Below are positions 9,066-18,014 of a DNA stretch of 53,303 nt, piece by piece. This DNA comes from an uncultured Alphaproteobacteria bacterium (GTDB lineage Bacteria; Pseudomonadota; Alphaproteobacteria; UBA6615): positions 1 through 53,303 of the forward strand of contig CALSML010000005.1 in assembly GCA_943787445.1 (NCBI GenBank). The letters run 5' to 3'. Position numbers and translations under genes: made by a program. Every line of letters begins with the position of its first letter. The first letter of the stretch is position 1. The notes below the pieces were generated by a model. It searched no databases, was not told where the DNA came from, and saw nothing but the letters and a program-made list of their open reading frames with translations.

Positions 9066-10157
9066 GTGCCCAATAAAGTTTCAAAGACAACGATGCTGGC
9101 AATCGCTGCTGCCGCAACTGCTACAGTTGCCGCGACGGCCCCCGCCAGCGCTCAGGAAACCATTAACCTGACCGCGATTTCCGGTTATCCGCCGCCCGCA
9201 ACCTGGATTGGTTCGCTGGTCGACGCCTATATGCCTGCCGTTGATGCGATCCTTGCCAAGAATGGCAACTACAAGATCAACTGGAACAAGGGCATCAGTG
9301 GCCAGATCGTCAAGCCCCGTGGCGAACTCGAAGGTGTTGAGACCGGTATTGGCGATCTCGGCGTCATCGTGACCGCGTTCCATGCCGATAAGGTTCCGTT
9401 GTACGACGTCTCCTTCAAGACTCCGTTCTCGACGCTGGATGTGGGCCTTGTCAGTGCCGTGACCCAGAAGATGATCGCGACCTTCCCGCAGTACAACGAG
9501 ACATGGCTGAAGGAATTCAACCAGGTTCCGCTGGAATCGACCGGTGCGGTTGACAACTACATGCTGTGGTCGGCCAAGCCAATTTCGAGCATCAAGCAGG
9601 TCAAGGGTCTCAAGGTTGGTGCGGCTGGTCCGAACCTGCCATGGGTTCTGGCCATCGGTGCTGCCGGTGTGCAGACCAATCTGGCCGATGCCTATAACAG
9701 CCTGAGCACGGGCATTTATGAGGCCATGATCGTGTGGCGTCAGGGTGCAGGTGCCTTCAAGCTCTGTGAGCCGGCTCCGTTTGCATTTGATGCCAGCCTG
9801 GGTGCCGTGAACGGCTTCTCGCTGAACTTCAACCGTGACGTTTGGGAAAGCCTGCCGGAAGAAGTGCAAAGCGCTATGTCGGCTGCTTCTCCTGCCTGGA
9901 CCAAAGAAAACGTCAAGCGCGTGAATGACGGTGCCAAATGGGGCCTCAATCGTTGCGAGACGGAATTCGGTACCAAGGTGACGAAGGCCAGCAATGAAGA
10001 GCGTCTGGAATGGGCCAAGGCTTTGCCGCCGCTGGGCAAGGAATGGGCCGAAGCACGGAACAAGGCCGGTCAGCCGGGCACCGAAATTCTGTCTGCCTGG
10101 ATGAACGAGATGCGAGCAGCCAATCAGCCGATCGCACGCCATTGGGATCGCGACTAA
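9066..10157 (+). CDS. dctP: TRAP transporter substrate-binding protein, DctP family
   Basis: Periplasmic receptor that delivers an organic acid to the DctQ/DctM permease. It has a Sec signal peptide (hydrophobic Ala-rich stretch MLAIAAAATATVAATAPASAQ, cleavage after ASA-Q) followed by the mature domain with the family's central Arg region and C-terminal helices (VWESLPEEVQSAMSAAS). Its 363 aa is slightly longer than most DctP proteins. GTG 9066 is chosen because GGGAGG lies five bases before it. The small and large permease genes follow, giving a complete three-part system with a promoter upstream and a terminator downstream. The ligand is unknown; neighbouring CoA ligases and an amidohydrolase suggest a carboxylate from aromatic or branched-acid breakdown. 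Confidence 0.9.
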   Translation: MPNKVSKTTMLAIAAAATATVAATAPASAQETINLTAISGYPPPATWIGSLVDAYMPAVDAILAKNGNYKINWNKGISGQIVKPRGELEGVETGIGDLGVIVTAFHADKVPLYDVSFKTPFSTLDVGLVSAVTQKMIATFPQYNETWLKEFNQVPLESTGAVDNYMLWSAKPISSIKQVKGLKVGAAGPNLPWVLAIGAAGVQTNLADAYNSLSTGIYEAMIVWRQGAGAFKLCEPAPFAFDASLGAVNGFSLNFNRDVWESLPEEVQSAMSAASPAWTKENVKRVNDGAKWGLNRCETEFGTKVTKASNEERLEWAKALPPLGKEWAEARNKAGQPGTEILSAWMNEMRAANQPIARHWDRD

Positions 10158-10214
10158 GCGTTTCTGGACGTTTCGTGAACTCGAACTGAACTGAGGGAGG
10201 GGGGCCATCGCAAG

Positions 10215-10823
10215 ATGGCTCCCCAACTTGCATTGAGCGTAATCACCGGATTTCTGGATGTTCTTCGTCGCATTTTCGACTGGATCGTTCTTGTCAGCAA
10301 CGCGGTCGCATCGGGCTGGATCTTTGTCCTGATGCTGCTCATCACACTCGATATTGTCTTACGATTTGCGTTCAATGCGCCATTGAGCGGGACGACGGAA
10401 ATCGTCGAAATCTCGATTGTGACGATTCTTTACCTCCAGCTCGCACATACCCTGAAGGTCGGTCGCGTGACGCGCTCGGATGCGCTGTTCGGAGCCATCC
10501 TGCGAAAATGGCCCGCGATCGGGCACCTCATGGGGGTTTTCTTCCATCTGGCTGGTGTCGGACTGATGGTGGCGATCGTTTATGGCGGCTGGCCGAAATG
10601 GATACAGGCCTATGACGGAGGCCACTTCGTTGGAAATGTTGGTGTTTTCACCTTCCCCGAGTGGCCCCAGCGTCTGGTTCTGGTCATTGGCTGTACCATG
10701 CTGGCGATCCAGTTTTTTCTGGCTGTGGTCGACAATATCCGCGGGATGATGGGCAAACCGCCGCTCGAATTTGAAGAAGCCGTTGATGTCGAAGTGGCTG
10801 CTGTCGAGGAGCCCAAGTCATGA
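10215..10823 (+). CDS. dctQ: TRAP transporter small permease, DctQ family
   Basis: Integral inner-membrane protein of 202 aa with four hydrophobic segments: FDWIVLVSNAVASGWIFVLM, the region around residues 55-75, LMGVFFHLAGVGLMVAIVYGG, and RLVLVIGCTMLAIQFFLAVV. An acidic C-terminal tail (FEEAVDVEVAAVEEPKS) follows. It is the small subunit that pairs with DctM. A purine-rich GAGGGAGGGG lies about ten bases before ATG 10215. Its stop codon overlaps the start of dctM (ATGA), so the two are translationally coupled. Confidence 0.88.
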   Translation: MAPQLALSVITGFLDVLRRIFDWIVLVSNAVASGWIFVLMLLITLDIVLRFAFNAPLSGTTEIVEISIVTILYLQLAHTLKVGRVTRSDALFGAILRKWPAIGHLMGVFFHLAGVGLMVAIVYGGWPKWIQAYDGGHFVGNVGVFTFPEWPQRLVLVIGCTMLAIQFFLAVVDNIRGMMGKPPLEFEEAVDVEVAAVEEPKS

Positions 10824-12157
10824 CCGGTTTTGAAATTGGACTCATCTCGATTGTGGCGATGCTGCTGCTGATCTATGTCGGCATGCACGTCCCTGTTGTG
10901 CTGGCCCTGATCTCGTTTGTCGGGGTCTGGATGATCAAGGGCAATATCAAGATTGCCGTGGCGCTGCTCTGGATTTCATCGGCCAAAACCGTTGCGGACT
11001 TCCTGTTTGGCGTGATTCCTCTATTCGTGCTCATGGGTTTGCTTGTCAGTGTCGCAGGCATGGGCAAGGACACCTATGACATCGCCCAGAGCATGCTGCG
11101 CAAGGTGCGTGGCGGCCTGGGCATGGCAACGGTTGTCGCGAATGCGATTTTTGCTGCGATCACCGGTGTGTCGATCGCATCGGCGACCGTGTTTACCCGC
11201 ATCTCCGTGCCGGAGATGCTGCGCTACGGCTACAAGGGCCGGTTTGCTGTTGGGACCGTGGCGGGATCTTCGGTGCTGGGGATGCTGATCCCGCCATCAA
11301 TCCTGCTGATCATCTTCGCTCTGATCGCTGAAGAGTCTGTCGGCGATCTGTTCATCGCGGGGATAGGGCCCGGTATTCTGCTGACCGTCGCATTCTGTGT
11401 GCTGATCGCGATCATGGCCTATGGCTTCCCCAATATGGTGGCCGAGCCAGGGGCGCTGGACGCCCAGATGGACCAAGAAAAAATGCCGACCAAGGAACTC
11501 TGGTCGAAAGTCATTCCGATTGCCGTCCTGATCTTCGTGGTTCTGGGCGGTATTTATGCCGGGTTCTACACACCCACTGAAGCGGGCGCAGCGGGTGCTT
11601 TTGTCGCCTTCATCTTCGCCCTGATGCGACGACAACTGACGGTTCGCAAGCTGTGGGACGTTCTGGTTGAAACCGGGCATATCACGGCCACGCTTCTGTT
11701 CCTGATCATCGCGGCCAGCATGTACAGCCGGATGCTGGGGATTTCCGGACTGCCAACGGAGCTTGGCAGGGCCATTGGCGACATGAATGCCAGCTTTATC
11801 GAGCTGATGATCCTGTATGTGGTGATCCTGATCATTCTGGGCACGATCATCGATTCCGTTTCGATCATGCTGATCACAGTGCCGCTGTTCCTGGTGGTGC
11901 TGAAGCCGTTCGAGGTCGATCTGGTCTGGTTCGGTGTCGTGACGGTGATCGCGACCGAAATCGGATTGCTCACCCCGCCCTTGGGGCTGGCGGTCTATGT
12001 GATCAAATCGACGCTGGTACAAAAGGACATCTCGCTTGCGGATATCTTTATCGGTGCGGCACCCTTTGCGCTGATGATGCTCGTGGTCCTCATCCTGGTG
12101 ATGATTTTCCCCGAAATTCCGCTCTATCTGGTCGAACTCAAGCGTTCGCTGAATTGA
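10820..12157 (+). CDS. dctM: TRAP transporter large permease, DctM family
   Basis: The main transport subunit, 445 aa with about twelve transmembrane segments. The family patterns GVIPLFVLMGLLVSVAGMG, ITGVSIASATVFTRISVPEM, SSVLGMLIPPSILLIIFALI and the C-terminal ATEIGLLTPPLGLAVYVIK are visible. It couples sodium-driven uptake to the ligand-loaded DctP. It begins with the ATGA overlap at the end of dctQ and is the last gene before a strong terminator, so dctPQM is a self-contained operon. No frameshift or stop is seen, in contrast to several neighbours. Confidence 0.92.
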   Translation: MTGFEIGLISIVAMLLLIYVGMHVPVVLALISFVGVWMIKGNIKIAVALLWISSAKTVADFLFGVIPLFVLMGLLVSVAGMGKDTYDIAQSMLRKVRGGLGMATVVANAIFAAITGVSIASATVFTRISVPEMLRYGYKGRFAVGTVAGSSVLGMLIPPSILLIIFALIAEESVGDLFIAGIGPGILLTVAFCVLIAIMAYGFPNMVAEPGALDAQMDQEKMPTKELWSKVIPIAVLIFVVLGGIYAGFYTPTEAGAAGAFVAFIFALMRRQLTVRKLWDVLVETGHITATLLFLIIAASMYSRMLGISGLPTELGRAIGDMNASFIELMILYVVILIILGTIIDSVSIMLITVPLFLVVLKPFEVDLVWFGVVTVIATEIGLLTPPLGLAVYVIKSTLVQKDISLADIFIGAAPFALMMLVVLILVMIFPEIPLYLVELKRSLN

Positions 12158-12184
12158 CGCGTGATGACATTGAATTGAGAACAG

Positions 12185-12213
12185 GGGCGGTGGTGAATTC
12201 CACCGCCCTTTTT
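12185..12213 (+). terminator. Rho-independent terminator after dctM
   Basis: A nine-base perfect stem GGGCGGTGG / CCACCGCCC with loop TGAATT is followed by TTTTT. It separates the TRAP operon from the downstream amidohydrolase gene. Confidence 0.9.
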
Positions 12214-12286
12214 CGTATTCCGGTGCTAGGATTTTGTCTGTTCGGGCACATACCGACATGAAACCAAGCTGAACCGGGGGACTACC

Positions 12287-13312
12287 ATGGCTTCAAACGG
12301 CACGATTGCCATCGATATGCACGCGCATGTGTTTTCACCATCTGCCAAGGCGCTGATGGACAAGCACTATAAGCCATCCGAAATCCTGACACCCGATCGC
12401 GACCCTTACATGTTCTTTGCCCACCCCGCGTCGATGGCGGTCGACAATGAGGCGATCCCGAGTCTGGTTCCCAAAATGATCAACCTGGAGCCCCGCGCCG
12501 CGGATATGGACAAGACCCGGGTCGATATCCAGATCGTCAGTCCTGTTCCCATCCAGTTCTACTACTGGACCGATCCCGAACTCGGCAATGAGCTGGCCCG
12601 GGTGCAGAATGATGATGTCTCGGCCCTCGTGAAGGGCGATCCCGATCGATTTGTCGCCATGGGAACCCTGCCGATGCAGGACGCGGCCGCGTCGGTCGTC
12701 GAGATGCGCCGGGCGGTGAAGAACCTCGATATCCGGGCCTTCATCATTTCCTCCAATATCGACGGGGTCGAGCTTTCGGACCTGCGCTTCGATCCGATCT
12801 ATGCGGAGGCCGTGAAACTGGATGTGCCGCTGTTTCTGCACCCGTTCGGCTTTACCGATGGCGCACGTCTGCGGCCTTTCTTCCTGCACAATTGTGTCGG
12901 TCAGCCGCTGGAGGAGCAGATCGCCGTTTCACATCTGATTTTCGGCGGTGTCCTCGACCGTCACCCGGGTATCAAGATCTGCATCGCACATGGGGGTGGG
13001 TATTTCCCCTATTACGCGGGCCGCATGGACCACAGCTGGGAGTATCGCCCCGAGCTGCGCGCAACCATCGACAAGCCGCCCAGCGAGTATCTGCGCGACC
13101 TTTATTACGACACGGTCGTCTTCCGTCCGGATCAGCTGGAATATCTGGTTGATATCGTCGGTGTGGACCGGGTGATGATGGGCACGGACTATCCCTTTGA
13201 TATGCAGGAATTCGAGCCGGTATCCTTTGTGGAAAGTGCCACCAAGTTGAAGGAGGGTGAGCGCAAGAAGATTCTTGGCGGAACGGCCGCGGCCCTGATG
13301 GGGATCGGGTAA
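12287..13312 (+). CDS. amidohydrolase family 2 protein (ACMSD-like)
   Basis: Metal-dependent TIM-barrel hydrolase or decarboxylase of 341 aa. The N-terminal metal motif is DMHAHVF (H-x-H), further metal or active-site His residues are in LFLHPFGF and CIAHGGGYFPYYAGR, and the conserved Asp is in MMGTDYPFDM. This pattern matches the ACMSD / gamma-resorcylate / 5-carboxyvanillate decarboxylase group, whose members act on aromatic or 2-amino-muconate acids. It stands alone after the TRAP terminator, with GGGGG before the ATG, and is followed 16 bases later by a rhodanese gene. Decarboxylase versus hydrolase cannot be decided from sequence. Confidence 0.88.
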   Translation: MASNGTIAIDMHAHVFSPSAKALMDKHYKPSEILTPDRDPYMFFAHPASMAVDNEAIPSLVPKMINLEPRAADMDKTRVDIQIVSPVPIQFYYWTDPELGNELARVQNDDVSALVKGDPDRFVAMGTLPMQDAAASVVEMRRAVKNLDIRAFIISSNIDGVELSDLRFDPIYAEAVKLDVPLFLHPFGFTDGARLRPFFLHNCVGQPLEEQIAVSHLIFGGVLDRHPGIKICIAHGGGYFPYYAGRMDHSWEYRPELRATIDKPPSEYLRDLYYDTVVFRPDQLEYLVDIVGVDRVMMGTDYPFDMQEFEPVSFVESATKLKEGERKKILGGTAAALMGIG

Positions 13313-13328
13313 CAACGGGAGACAGGCA

Positions 13329-13805
13329 ATGGAACTCAAGCACGGATTCAAGAAAATGCTTGCTGAGGCAAATGGGGTCATCGAAACGATCTCCGTTGCA
13401 GATGCCATTCAGATCCATGGTGAACCCGGATATTGCTTTGTCGACATTCGTGAAGGTGCGGAGCGCGAGACGGGAACGATTTCGGGGTCGGTGCATGTTC
13501 CATGTGGTTTTCTGGAGTTTCAGGCCGACCCTGAAAGCCCGATGCACAGTCCGGCATTCTCCAGTGGTGACCGTCTGGCGCTGTTCTGCGCATCCGGCGG
13601 GCGTTCAGCGCTGGCCACCAAAACCCTTGTCGATATGGGGTTTACGGATGTTTACCATGTGGCAGGCGGCATGGTCGGAAGCGGGCGGGCCGACCGACTA
13701 ATTAACCCAGAAGCTTCCATGTCGTCTGGATCAGGGCCACGTGTGTGCCGGTGTCGGCGGTTTCAAGGTCGATCCGTCCGAAGATCATGCGTTTGCCGCG
13801 CTTGA
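13329..13805 (+). CDS. rhodanese-like sulfurtransferase domain protein, probable 3' frameshift
   Basis: A single rhodanese domain. The strand FVDIREGAERETGTISGSVHVP leads to the active-site loop LFCASGGRSALATKTL, in which Cys is the persulfide carrier. The in-frame stop comes only at 13805, deep inside the convergent thioesterase gene, and the last ~45 residues are unlike rhodanese. Switching frame near 13675 gives the usual ending (AWSEAGGPTD) with TAA at 13699-13701, exactly abutting the thioesterase stop. The true gene is therefore probably 13329..13701 with a small frameshift. It follows the amidohydrolase with a GGGAGA ribosome site and is likely co-transcribed. The sulfur acceptor is unknown. 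Confidence 0.7.
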   Translation: MELKHGFKKMLAEANGVIETISVADAIQIHGEPGYCFVDIREGAERETGTISGSVHVPCGFLEFQADPESPMHSPAFSSGDRLALFCASGGRSALATKTLVDMGFTDVYHVAGGMVGSGRADRLINPEASMSSGSGPRVCRCRRFQGRSVRRSCVCRA

Positions 13806-14118
13806 TGACCGTGCCCCGGGCGATCACATCCGTGTTGTAGGCCGGGGCGAGAAAACTGGTGTTCATGTCGATGGTGGCCATTTTCTGAAAGCCGCCAATC
13901 GCCGATGAAATCACCACGACCATGGCGGCATCAGCAAAGGACATCAGCGCCTGACCGGTGATCAGGCCACCATCCCGTGCAATGCGGGCATCCCAGGGCA
14001 GGCGTACCACGGCGCCGGTTTCCGATACCTCTTCGACCGTCATTCTGAGGTCATCGAGCCACGGCACCATGACCGTATCGATAACCCTCTGACCCTCTGC
14101 GACTGAGAAGTCCGACAT
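13702..14118 (-). CDS. hotdog-fold thioesterase (PaaI/YbgC-like)
   Basis: 138 aa, matching the PaaI-type hotdog family. The central helix region GGLITGQALMSFADAAMVVVI contains the G-x-x-x-x-x-x-D catalytic pattern, followed by MNTSFLAPAYNTDVIARGTVIKRGKRM. It hydrolyses acyl-CoA thioesters, in phenylacetate-type pathways to rescue dead-end CoA esters. The gene ends nine bases before the frame of the crotonase gene on the same strand opens in order (thioesterase is downstream of the crotonase), so the two are likely one operon. Substrate unknown. Confidence 0.85.
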   Translation of the reverse strand: MSDFSVAEGQRVIDTVMVPWLDDLRMTVEEVSETGAVVRLPWDARIARDGGLITGQALMSFADAAMVVVISSAIGGFQKMATIDMNTSFLAPAYNTDVIARGTVIKRGKRMIFGRIDLETADTGTHVALIQTTWKLLG

Positions 14119-14127
14119 CTGCCCGCC

Positions 14128-14913
14128 CTATGCGCCCTTGAACCCGGGTTTGCGCTTTTCGACAAAGGCCGCAACGCCTTCGGCAAAATCATCCGTGCCC
14201 GCGCAATGAAGGAAGGCATCGCGCTCTGCGGCCAGTTGTTCGCTGAAATTGGCAGCTTCGAAGCTCTGATTGATCAGGGCCTTGGTTTGGGCGAAGGCTT
14301 TGGTCGGTCCGGCGGCAAATTTCTCGGCGAGTTTCATCGCCTCGGATTCCAGTTCGTCTGCCGATACGACGCGATTGGCGAGCCCCAGATCCACGGCCTG
14401 CTCGGCCTCCAGCGTGTCGCTCAGCATGGCGAGTTCGAGGGCCTTGCGGCGTCCGACAATGCGCGGCAGCAGATAGGTCGAGCCACCATCGGGATTCGTG
14501 CCCAGCCAGATATAGGCCATGGTGAACTTCGCATTGTCTGCGGCGAGAACGTAATCGGCATTCAGGGACATGCTGACACCGGCACCTGCGATGGGACCAT
14601 GGACGGCGGCGATGACCGGTTTGGGCATGGCCGCGATGCCTTCGACACTTTTGTGGAAGATGCCGATCAGGTCGCGGATCGTGTCGTCGATGGTGTCGAT
14701 ATTGTTGTGCATGGTGGCGACGTCACCACCGGCCATGAAACCGCGCCCGGCGCCTTTCATAACAACCGCACGAACATTGTCGTCATCGGTCAGTTCCGTG
14801 ACCGCTTCGCCCAGTTCGAGCGCCATCTGCCGGTCCAGTGCATTCAGCACATCGGGGCGATTTAGCGTCAGGGTGGCGACGGCGCCCTGCTTCTCCAGTA
14901 GAATGGTCGGCAT
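14128..14913 (-). CDS. enoyl-CoA hydratase/isomerase (PaaG-like active site)
   Basis: Crotonase-fold protein of 261 aa. Oxyanion-hole elements are RGFMAGGDV and HGPIAGAGVSMSLNADYVLA. The motif LGTNPDGGSTYLLPR carries Asp at the position used by PaaG and Delta3-Delta2 enoyl-CoA isomerases, while the two hydratase glutamates are replaced, so isomerisation is more likely than hydration. Start MPTILLEKQG at 14913 is preferred over 14949 because GGAG precedes it at good spacing. Runs into the thioesterase gene on the same strand and is divergent from an SDR gene; all fit CoA-thioester metabolism. Confidence 0.88.
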   Translation of the reverse strand: MPTILLEKQGAVATLTLNRPDVLNALDRQMALELGEAVTELTDDDNVRAVVMKGAGRGFMAGGDVATMHNNIDTIDDTIRDLIGIFHKSVEGIAAMPKPVIAAVHGPIAGAGVSMSLNADYVLAADNAKFTMAYIWLGTNPDGGSTYLLPRIVGRRKALELAMLSDTLEAEQAVDLGLANRVVSADELESEAMKLAEKFAAGPTKAFAQTKALINQSFEAANFSEQLAAERDAFLHCAGTDDFAEGVAAFVEKRKPGFKGA

Positions 14914-15006
14914 CGGATTTGGCTCCGGTTTGTATGCAATGAAAGGCAAGCTTAGAGACGGGCTGTCGAGGCTGCAATCCAGCGGGCGAAGAGAATTGGG
15001 GAAGCT

Positions 15007-15777
15007 ATGAACACGTCATTTGACCTGACAGGACATGTTGCGTTTGTGACCGGCGCATCCAGCGGTCTGGGCGCACATTTCGCACAGACCCTTGCTGATG
15101 CCGGGGCCAAGGTGGTGATCGGAGCACGTCGGGCTGACAGGCTGTCCGATCTGGCCGATCGCATCACGGTGCAGGGCGGAATGGCACTGGCGGTCGATCT
15201 GGATGTGACCGATGCCGATTCGATTGCTCGGGCGGTGGCAACCGCCGAAGACGGTCTGGGACCGATATCCGTTCTGGTGAACAATGCGGGTATTCCCCCG
15301 AAAGACCTGTCGCTGGAGATGGACGAGACCGAGTGGGATGCGGTGATGGACACCAATCTCAAAGGGGCCTGGCTGATGGCGCGTGAGATCGGCCGTCGCA
15401 TGGTGGCCCATGGCAATGGGGGGCAGATCATCAATATTGCCTCGGTGCTGGGCTGGCGCACGGCGGCCAAACGGGTGCAGTCCTATGCGGTTTCGAAAGC
15501 GGGGATGGTGGCCCTGACCGAAACCCTTGCCCTGGAACTTGGCCGGGACGGCATTCGCGTGAACGCCATCGGGCCGGGTTACATCAAGACCGAATTGAAC
15601 ACCGAGTTCCTGGAGAGCTCTTACGGGCAGCGTATCGAGAAACGAACCGCGCTGGGGCGCTTTGGTGAAACCTCTGACCTGGATGGTGTTCTGCTGTTGC
15701 TGGCCAGTCCGGCCGGGGCCTACATCACCGGCGCCGTGATTGCCGTTGATGGCGGTCTGACGCTGTCCACACTGTAA
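15007..15777 (+). CDS. short-chain dehydrogenase/reductase
   Basis: Classical SDR, 256 aa. The cofactor motif is TGASSGLGA, the NNAG motif is VNNAGIPP, the catalytic Ser is in NIASVLGW, Tyr-x-x-x-Lys is SYAVSKAG, and the C-terminal family sequence is GAVIAVDGGLTLS. The Arg pair after the second strand (GARRADRL) suggests NADP(H). It opens a run with the acyl-CoA dehydrogenase (24 bases later) and an APH-type kinase, a set similar to LvaD/LvaC/LvaA of Pseudomonas levulinate catabolism, so a 3- or 4-hydroxyacyl-CoA dehydrogenase role is possible. That role is inference; SDR sequence alone does not fix the substrate. Confidence 0.88.
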   Translation: MNTSFDLTGHVAFVTGASSGLGAHFAQTLADAGAKVVIGARRADRLSDLADRITVQGGMALAVDLDVTDADSIARAVATAEDGLGPISVLVNNAGIPPKDLSLEMDETEWDAVMDTNLKGAWLMAREIGRRMVAHGNGGQIINIASVLGWRTAAKRVQSYAVSKAGMVALTETLALELGRDGIRVNAIGPGYIKTELNTEFLESSYGQRIEKRTALGRFGETSDLDGVLLLLASPAGAYITGAVIAVDGGLTLSTL

Positions 15778-15801
15778 AGACCGAAACAGGGAGTATCGAT
15801 C

Positions 15802-17041
15802 GTGGATTTTACACTTTCAGCCGAGCTTGAGGATCTGCGTCTGCGGGTCAAAACCTTTGTGAACGACGAAATCATGCCCCTGGAGGCGGATCCTGCGAAT
15901 TTCGACGATCACGAGATGATCGACGAGACGCTGCTGGCGAAGGTTCGTGAAAAGGCACGATTCGCCGGCCTCTGGGCGCCGCAAATGCCAACCGATCGGG
16001 GCGGGCTGGGCCTGAACACTGTCGGCATGGCGGTGTTTTATGAAGAGGCCGCACGTTCACGCTTCGGGCCGCTGACCTTCAACTGTTCGGCGCCGGATGA
16101 CGGCAACATGATCCTGCTCGACCGTGTGGGACGCGAGGATCAGAAGGATCAGTGGTTGCAGCCCATCATCGACGGCAAGGTCCGATCTTCCATCGTGATG
16201 ACCGAACCGGCTCCGGGCTCGGGCTCGGACCCGACCATGATGCTCACCCGGGCCGAGATACAGGGCAACGACAAGTGGGTGATCAACGGGCGCAAATGGT
16301 TCATCACGGGGGCTGAGGGGGCGGAGCATTTCATTCTTCTGGCGCGCACATCCGATGACAAACGCCGCAGTCTGACGACCTTCCTCTTTCACAAGGATCA
16401 GCCGGGCTGGCGGATCATTCGGCGCATTCCGATCATGGGCCCCGAGGAGCATGGTGGCCATTGCGAGATCGAATTCGACGGGCTGGAGATCGAAGATTCG
16501 AACCGCCTGATGGAAGTGGGTGAGGGCATGAAGTCGGTCCAGATCCGACTGGGGGTGGCACGGCTGACCCATTGCATGCGCTGGCTGGGCATGTCGAAGC
16601 GGGCGCTGGAGGAATGCCTCGACTATGTCGAAGACCGCGTGAGAATTTTGGCTCGACACTGGCCGAGCATGAAGGCGTCCAATGGATGCTGGGTGATGCG
16701 GCGATGGATATCGAGATCGGACGTTTGCTGACCATGAAGGCCGCGGCCAAGCTGGATACCGGGGATCGCGCGCAGAAAGAGGTCTCCATGGCCAAGATCT
16801 GGGTCTCGGATATTCTGCACAAGTCGATCGCCACGGCGATCCAGCTGAACGGCGCGCGCGGGCTATTCCAAGGACTTGCCGCTGGAATGGATGTACCGCT
16901 ATGCGCCGCCAGGCGAAGCTGGTCGATGGCGCGTCCGAGGTTCACAAGATGGTCGTCGCCGGCAATCTGCTGGTCCGATGGCATGGATTTCTGGCGCTGG
17001 GGCTGATCGGCCATGCCCGATGGCCCTGTCCCGGGGGGTGA
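15802..17041 (+). pseudogene. acyl-CoA dehydrogenase disrupted by three frameshifts
   Basis: Starts at GTG 15802 (GGGAG upstream). The first 280 residues are an ordinary acyl-CoA dehydrogenase (TEPAPGSGSDPTMMLTRAE, INGRKWFITGAEGAEHFI, the DUF-like HKDQPGWRI). Then a one-base loss near 16640 moves to a frame with FGSTLAEHEGVQWMLGDAAM. An extra base in GGG 16860-16862 and an extra C near 16904-16909 move on to YSKDLPLEWMYRYA and then KLVDGASEVHKMVVA, ending at TGA 17039-17041. The last motif holds the catalytic-Glu position (GASEVHK). All pieces belong to one ~415-residue protein. The end overlaps the kinase gene by 29 bases. If intact, it would work with the neighbouring kinase, as in ACAD10/11 or LvaC. 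Confidence 0.85.
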
Positions 17042-18014
17042 ACCCGAACTTGCGTCCCATCACGGGGACCTGACGGACTGGTTACGCGCCCGGCTGGGCA
17101 CAGGCGATCTGACGCTCGGCGCGATCACGCTGTTGCCCGGAGGGGCCGTGCAGCGCAACTGGCGGCTTGAAATCGAGACGGGCAATCAGGTGCAGGCTGT
17201 TGTCTTGCGCGTCGGACCGGATATGCCTCTGCCGGAGAGCCGGCCTAAGCCTCAGGAGTTCATGCTTCTGCGCCGCGCCCATGCACGGGGTCTGGCGGTG
17301 GCAGAACCACTCTGGCTGGAACCCACGGGCACGGTGATCGGGCGTGAATTCATGGTTTCGGAATTCTGCGATGGCACGGCGGACCGGAACCACCTGTTCG
17401 CGCATGCAGCGGGGCCGGTGATCCTTGAGAAGCTGGGTGTTGCGCTGGCGGAGATACACGCCATGGGCGTCCCCGACGGACTGGTACCGGACTCACCGCG
17501 GGATCGGGTGGAGACGCTGCGGGGCTGGGCCCGGGCGCTTGGTGATGTTCCCGCGGGCGTTGCGCTGGGTCTCGACTGGTTGGATGAACACGTCCCGGAC
17601 TCCGGAACGGGTGGTGTGGTGCACCGGGATTTCCGGACCGGCAATTTTCTGCTGCACGACGACCGGCTGTCGGCGGTTCTGGACTGGGAATTTGCCGGTG
17701 CGGGGGATGTGGCGGAAGATATCGGCTGGTTCTGCGCACGATGCTGGCGCGGTGAAAATGTGGACCGGGACGCCGGTGGCCTTGGCTCACGTGACGCGTT
17801 CTATCGAGCCTATACGCAAGCCGGTGGGAGATCGCCCGAGCCCGCACGGGTGCATTTCTGGGAGGTCTTTGCCCATCTTCGCTGGGCCCTGATCGCCATG
17901 CAGCAGCGCGCACGCGCGGCCGCCGGGGAATATCCTGTCTGGGAACTGGAAGAGGCCGGAAACAGGGTTCCCGGCCTCGCCCAATCCATTCAGGACATGC
18001 TGGGTGCGGACTAG
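17013..18014 (+). CDS. APH-family phosphotransferase (ACAD10/LvaA-like)
   Basis: Aminoglycoside-phosphotransferase fold kinase of 333 aa. The catalytic loop is VVHRDFRTGNFLLHD (Asp about residue 206, Asn 211) and the metal-binding Asp is in AVLDWEFAG (about 224), the equivalent of DFG. In animals the same domain is fused to acyl-CoA dehydrogenase in ACAD10/11, and in Pseudomonas putida LvaA phosphorylates 4-hydroxyvaleryl-CoA; the direct linkage to an acyl-CoA dehydrogenase and an SDR here suggests a 4-hydroxyacyl-CoA kinase instead of an antibiotic-resistance enzyme. It overlaps the preceding gene by 29 bases and the convergent alcohol dehydrogenase by four (shared CTAG). Confidence 0.85.
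   Translation: MPDGPVPGGEPELASHHGDLTDWLRARLGTGDLTLGAITLLPGGAVQRNWRLEIETGNQVQAVVLRVGPDMPLPESRPKPQEFMLLRRAHARGLAVAEPLWLEPTGTVIGREFMVSEFCDGTADRNHLFAHAAGPVILEKLGVALAEIHAMGVPDGLVPDSPRDRVETLRGWARALGDVPAGVALGLDWLDEHVPDSGTGGVVHRDFRTGNFLLHDDRLSAVLDWEFAGAGDVAEDIGWFCARCWRGENVDRDAGGLGSRDAFYRAYTQAGGRSPEPARVHFWEVFAHLRWALIAMQQRARAAAGEYPVWELEEAGNRVPGLAQSIQDMLGAD

Noticed and set aside
9081..10226. Long minus-strand frame opposite dctP
   Set aside because: It mirrors dctP, is Arg/Gly-rich and lacks any recognisable family motif.
17013..18014. Antibiotic-resistance aminoglycoside phosphotransferase
   Set aside because: The fold is shared, but linkage to SDR and acyl-CoA dehydrogenase genes fits the LvaA/ACAD10-type metabolic kinases.
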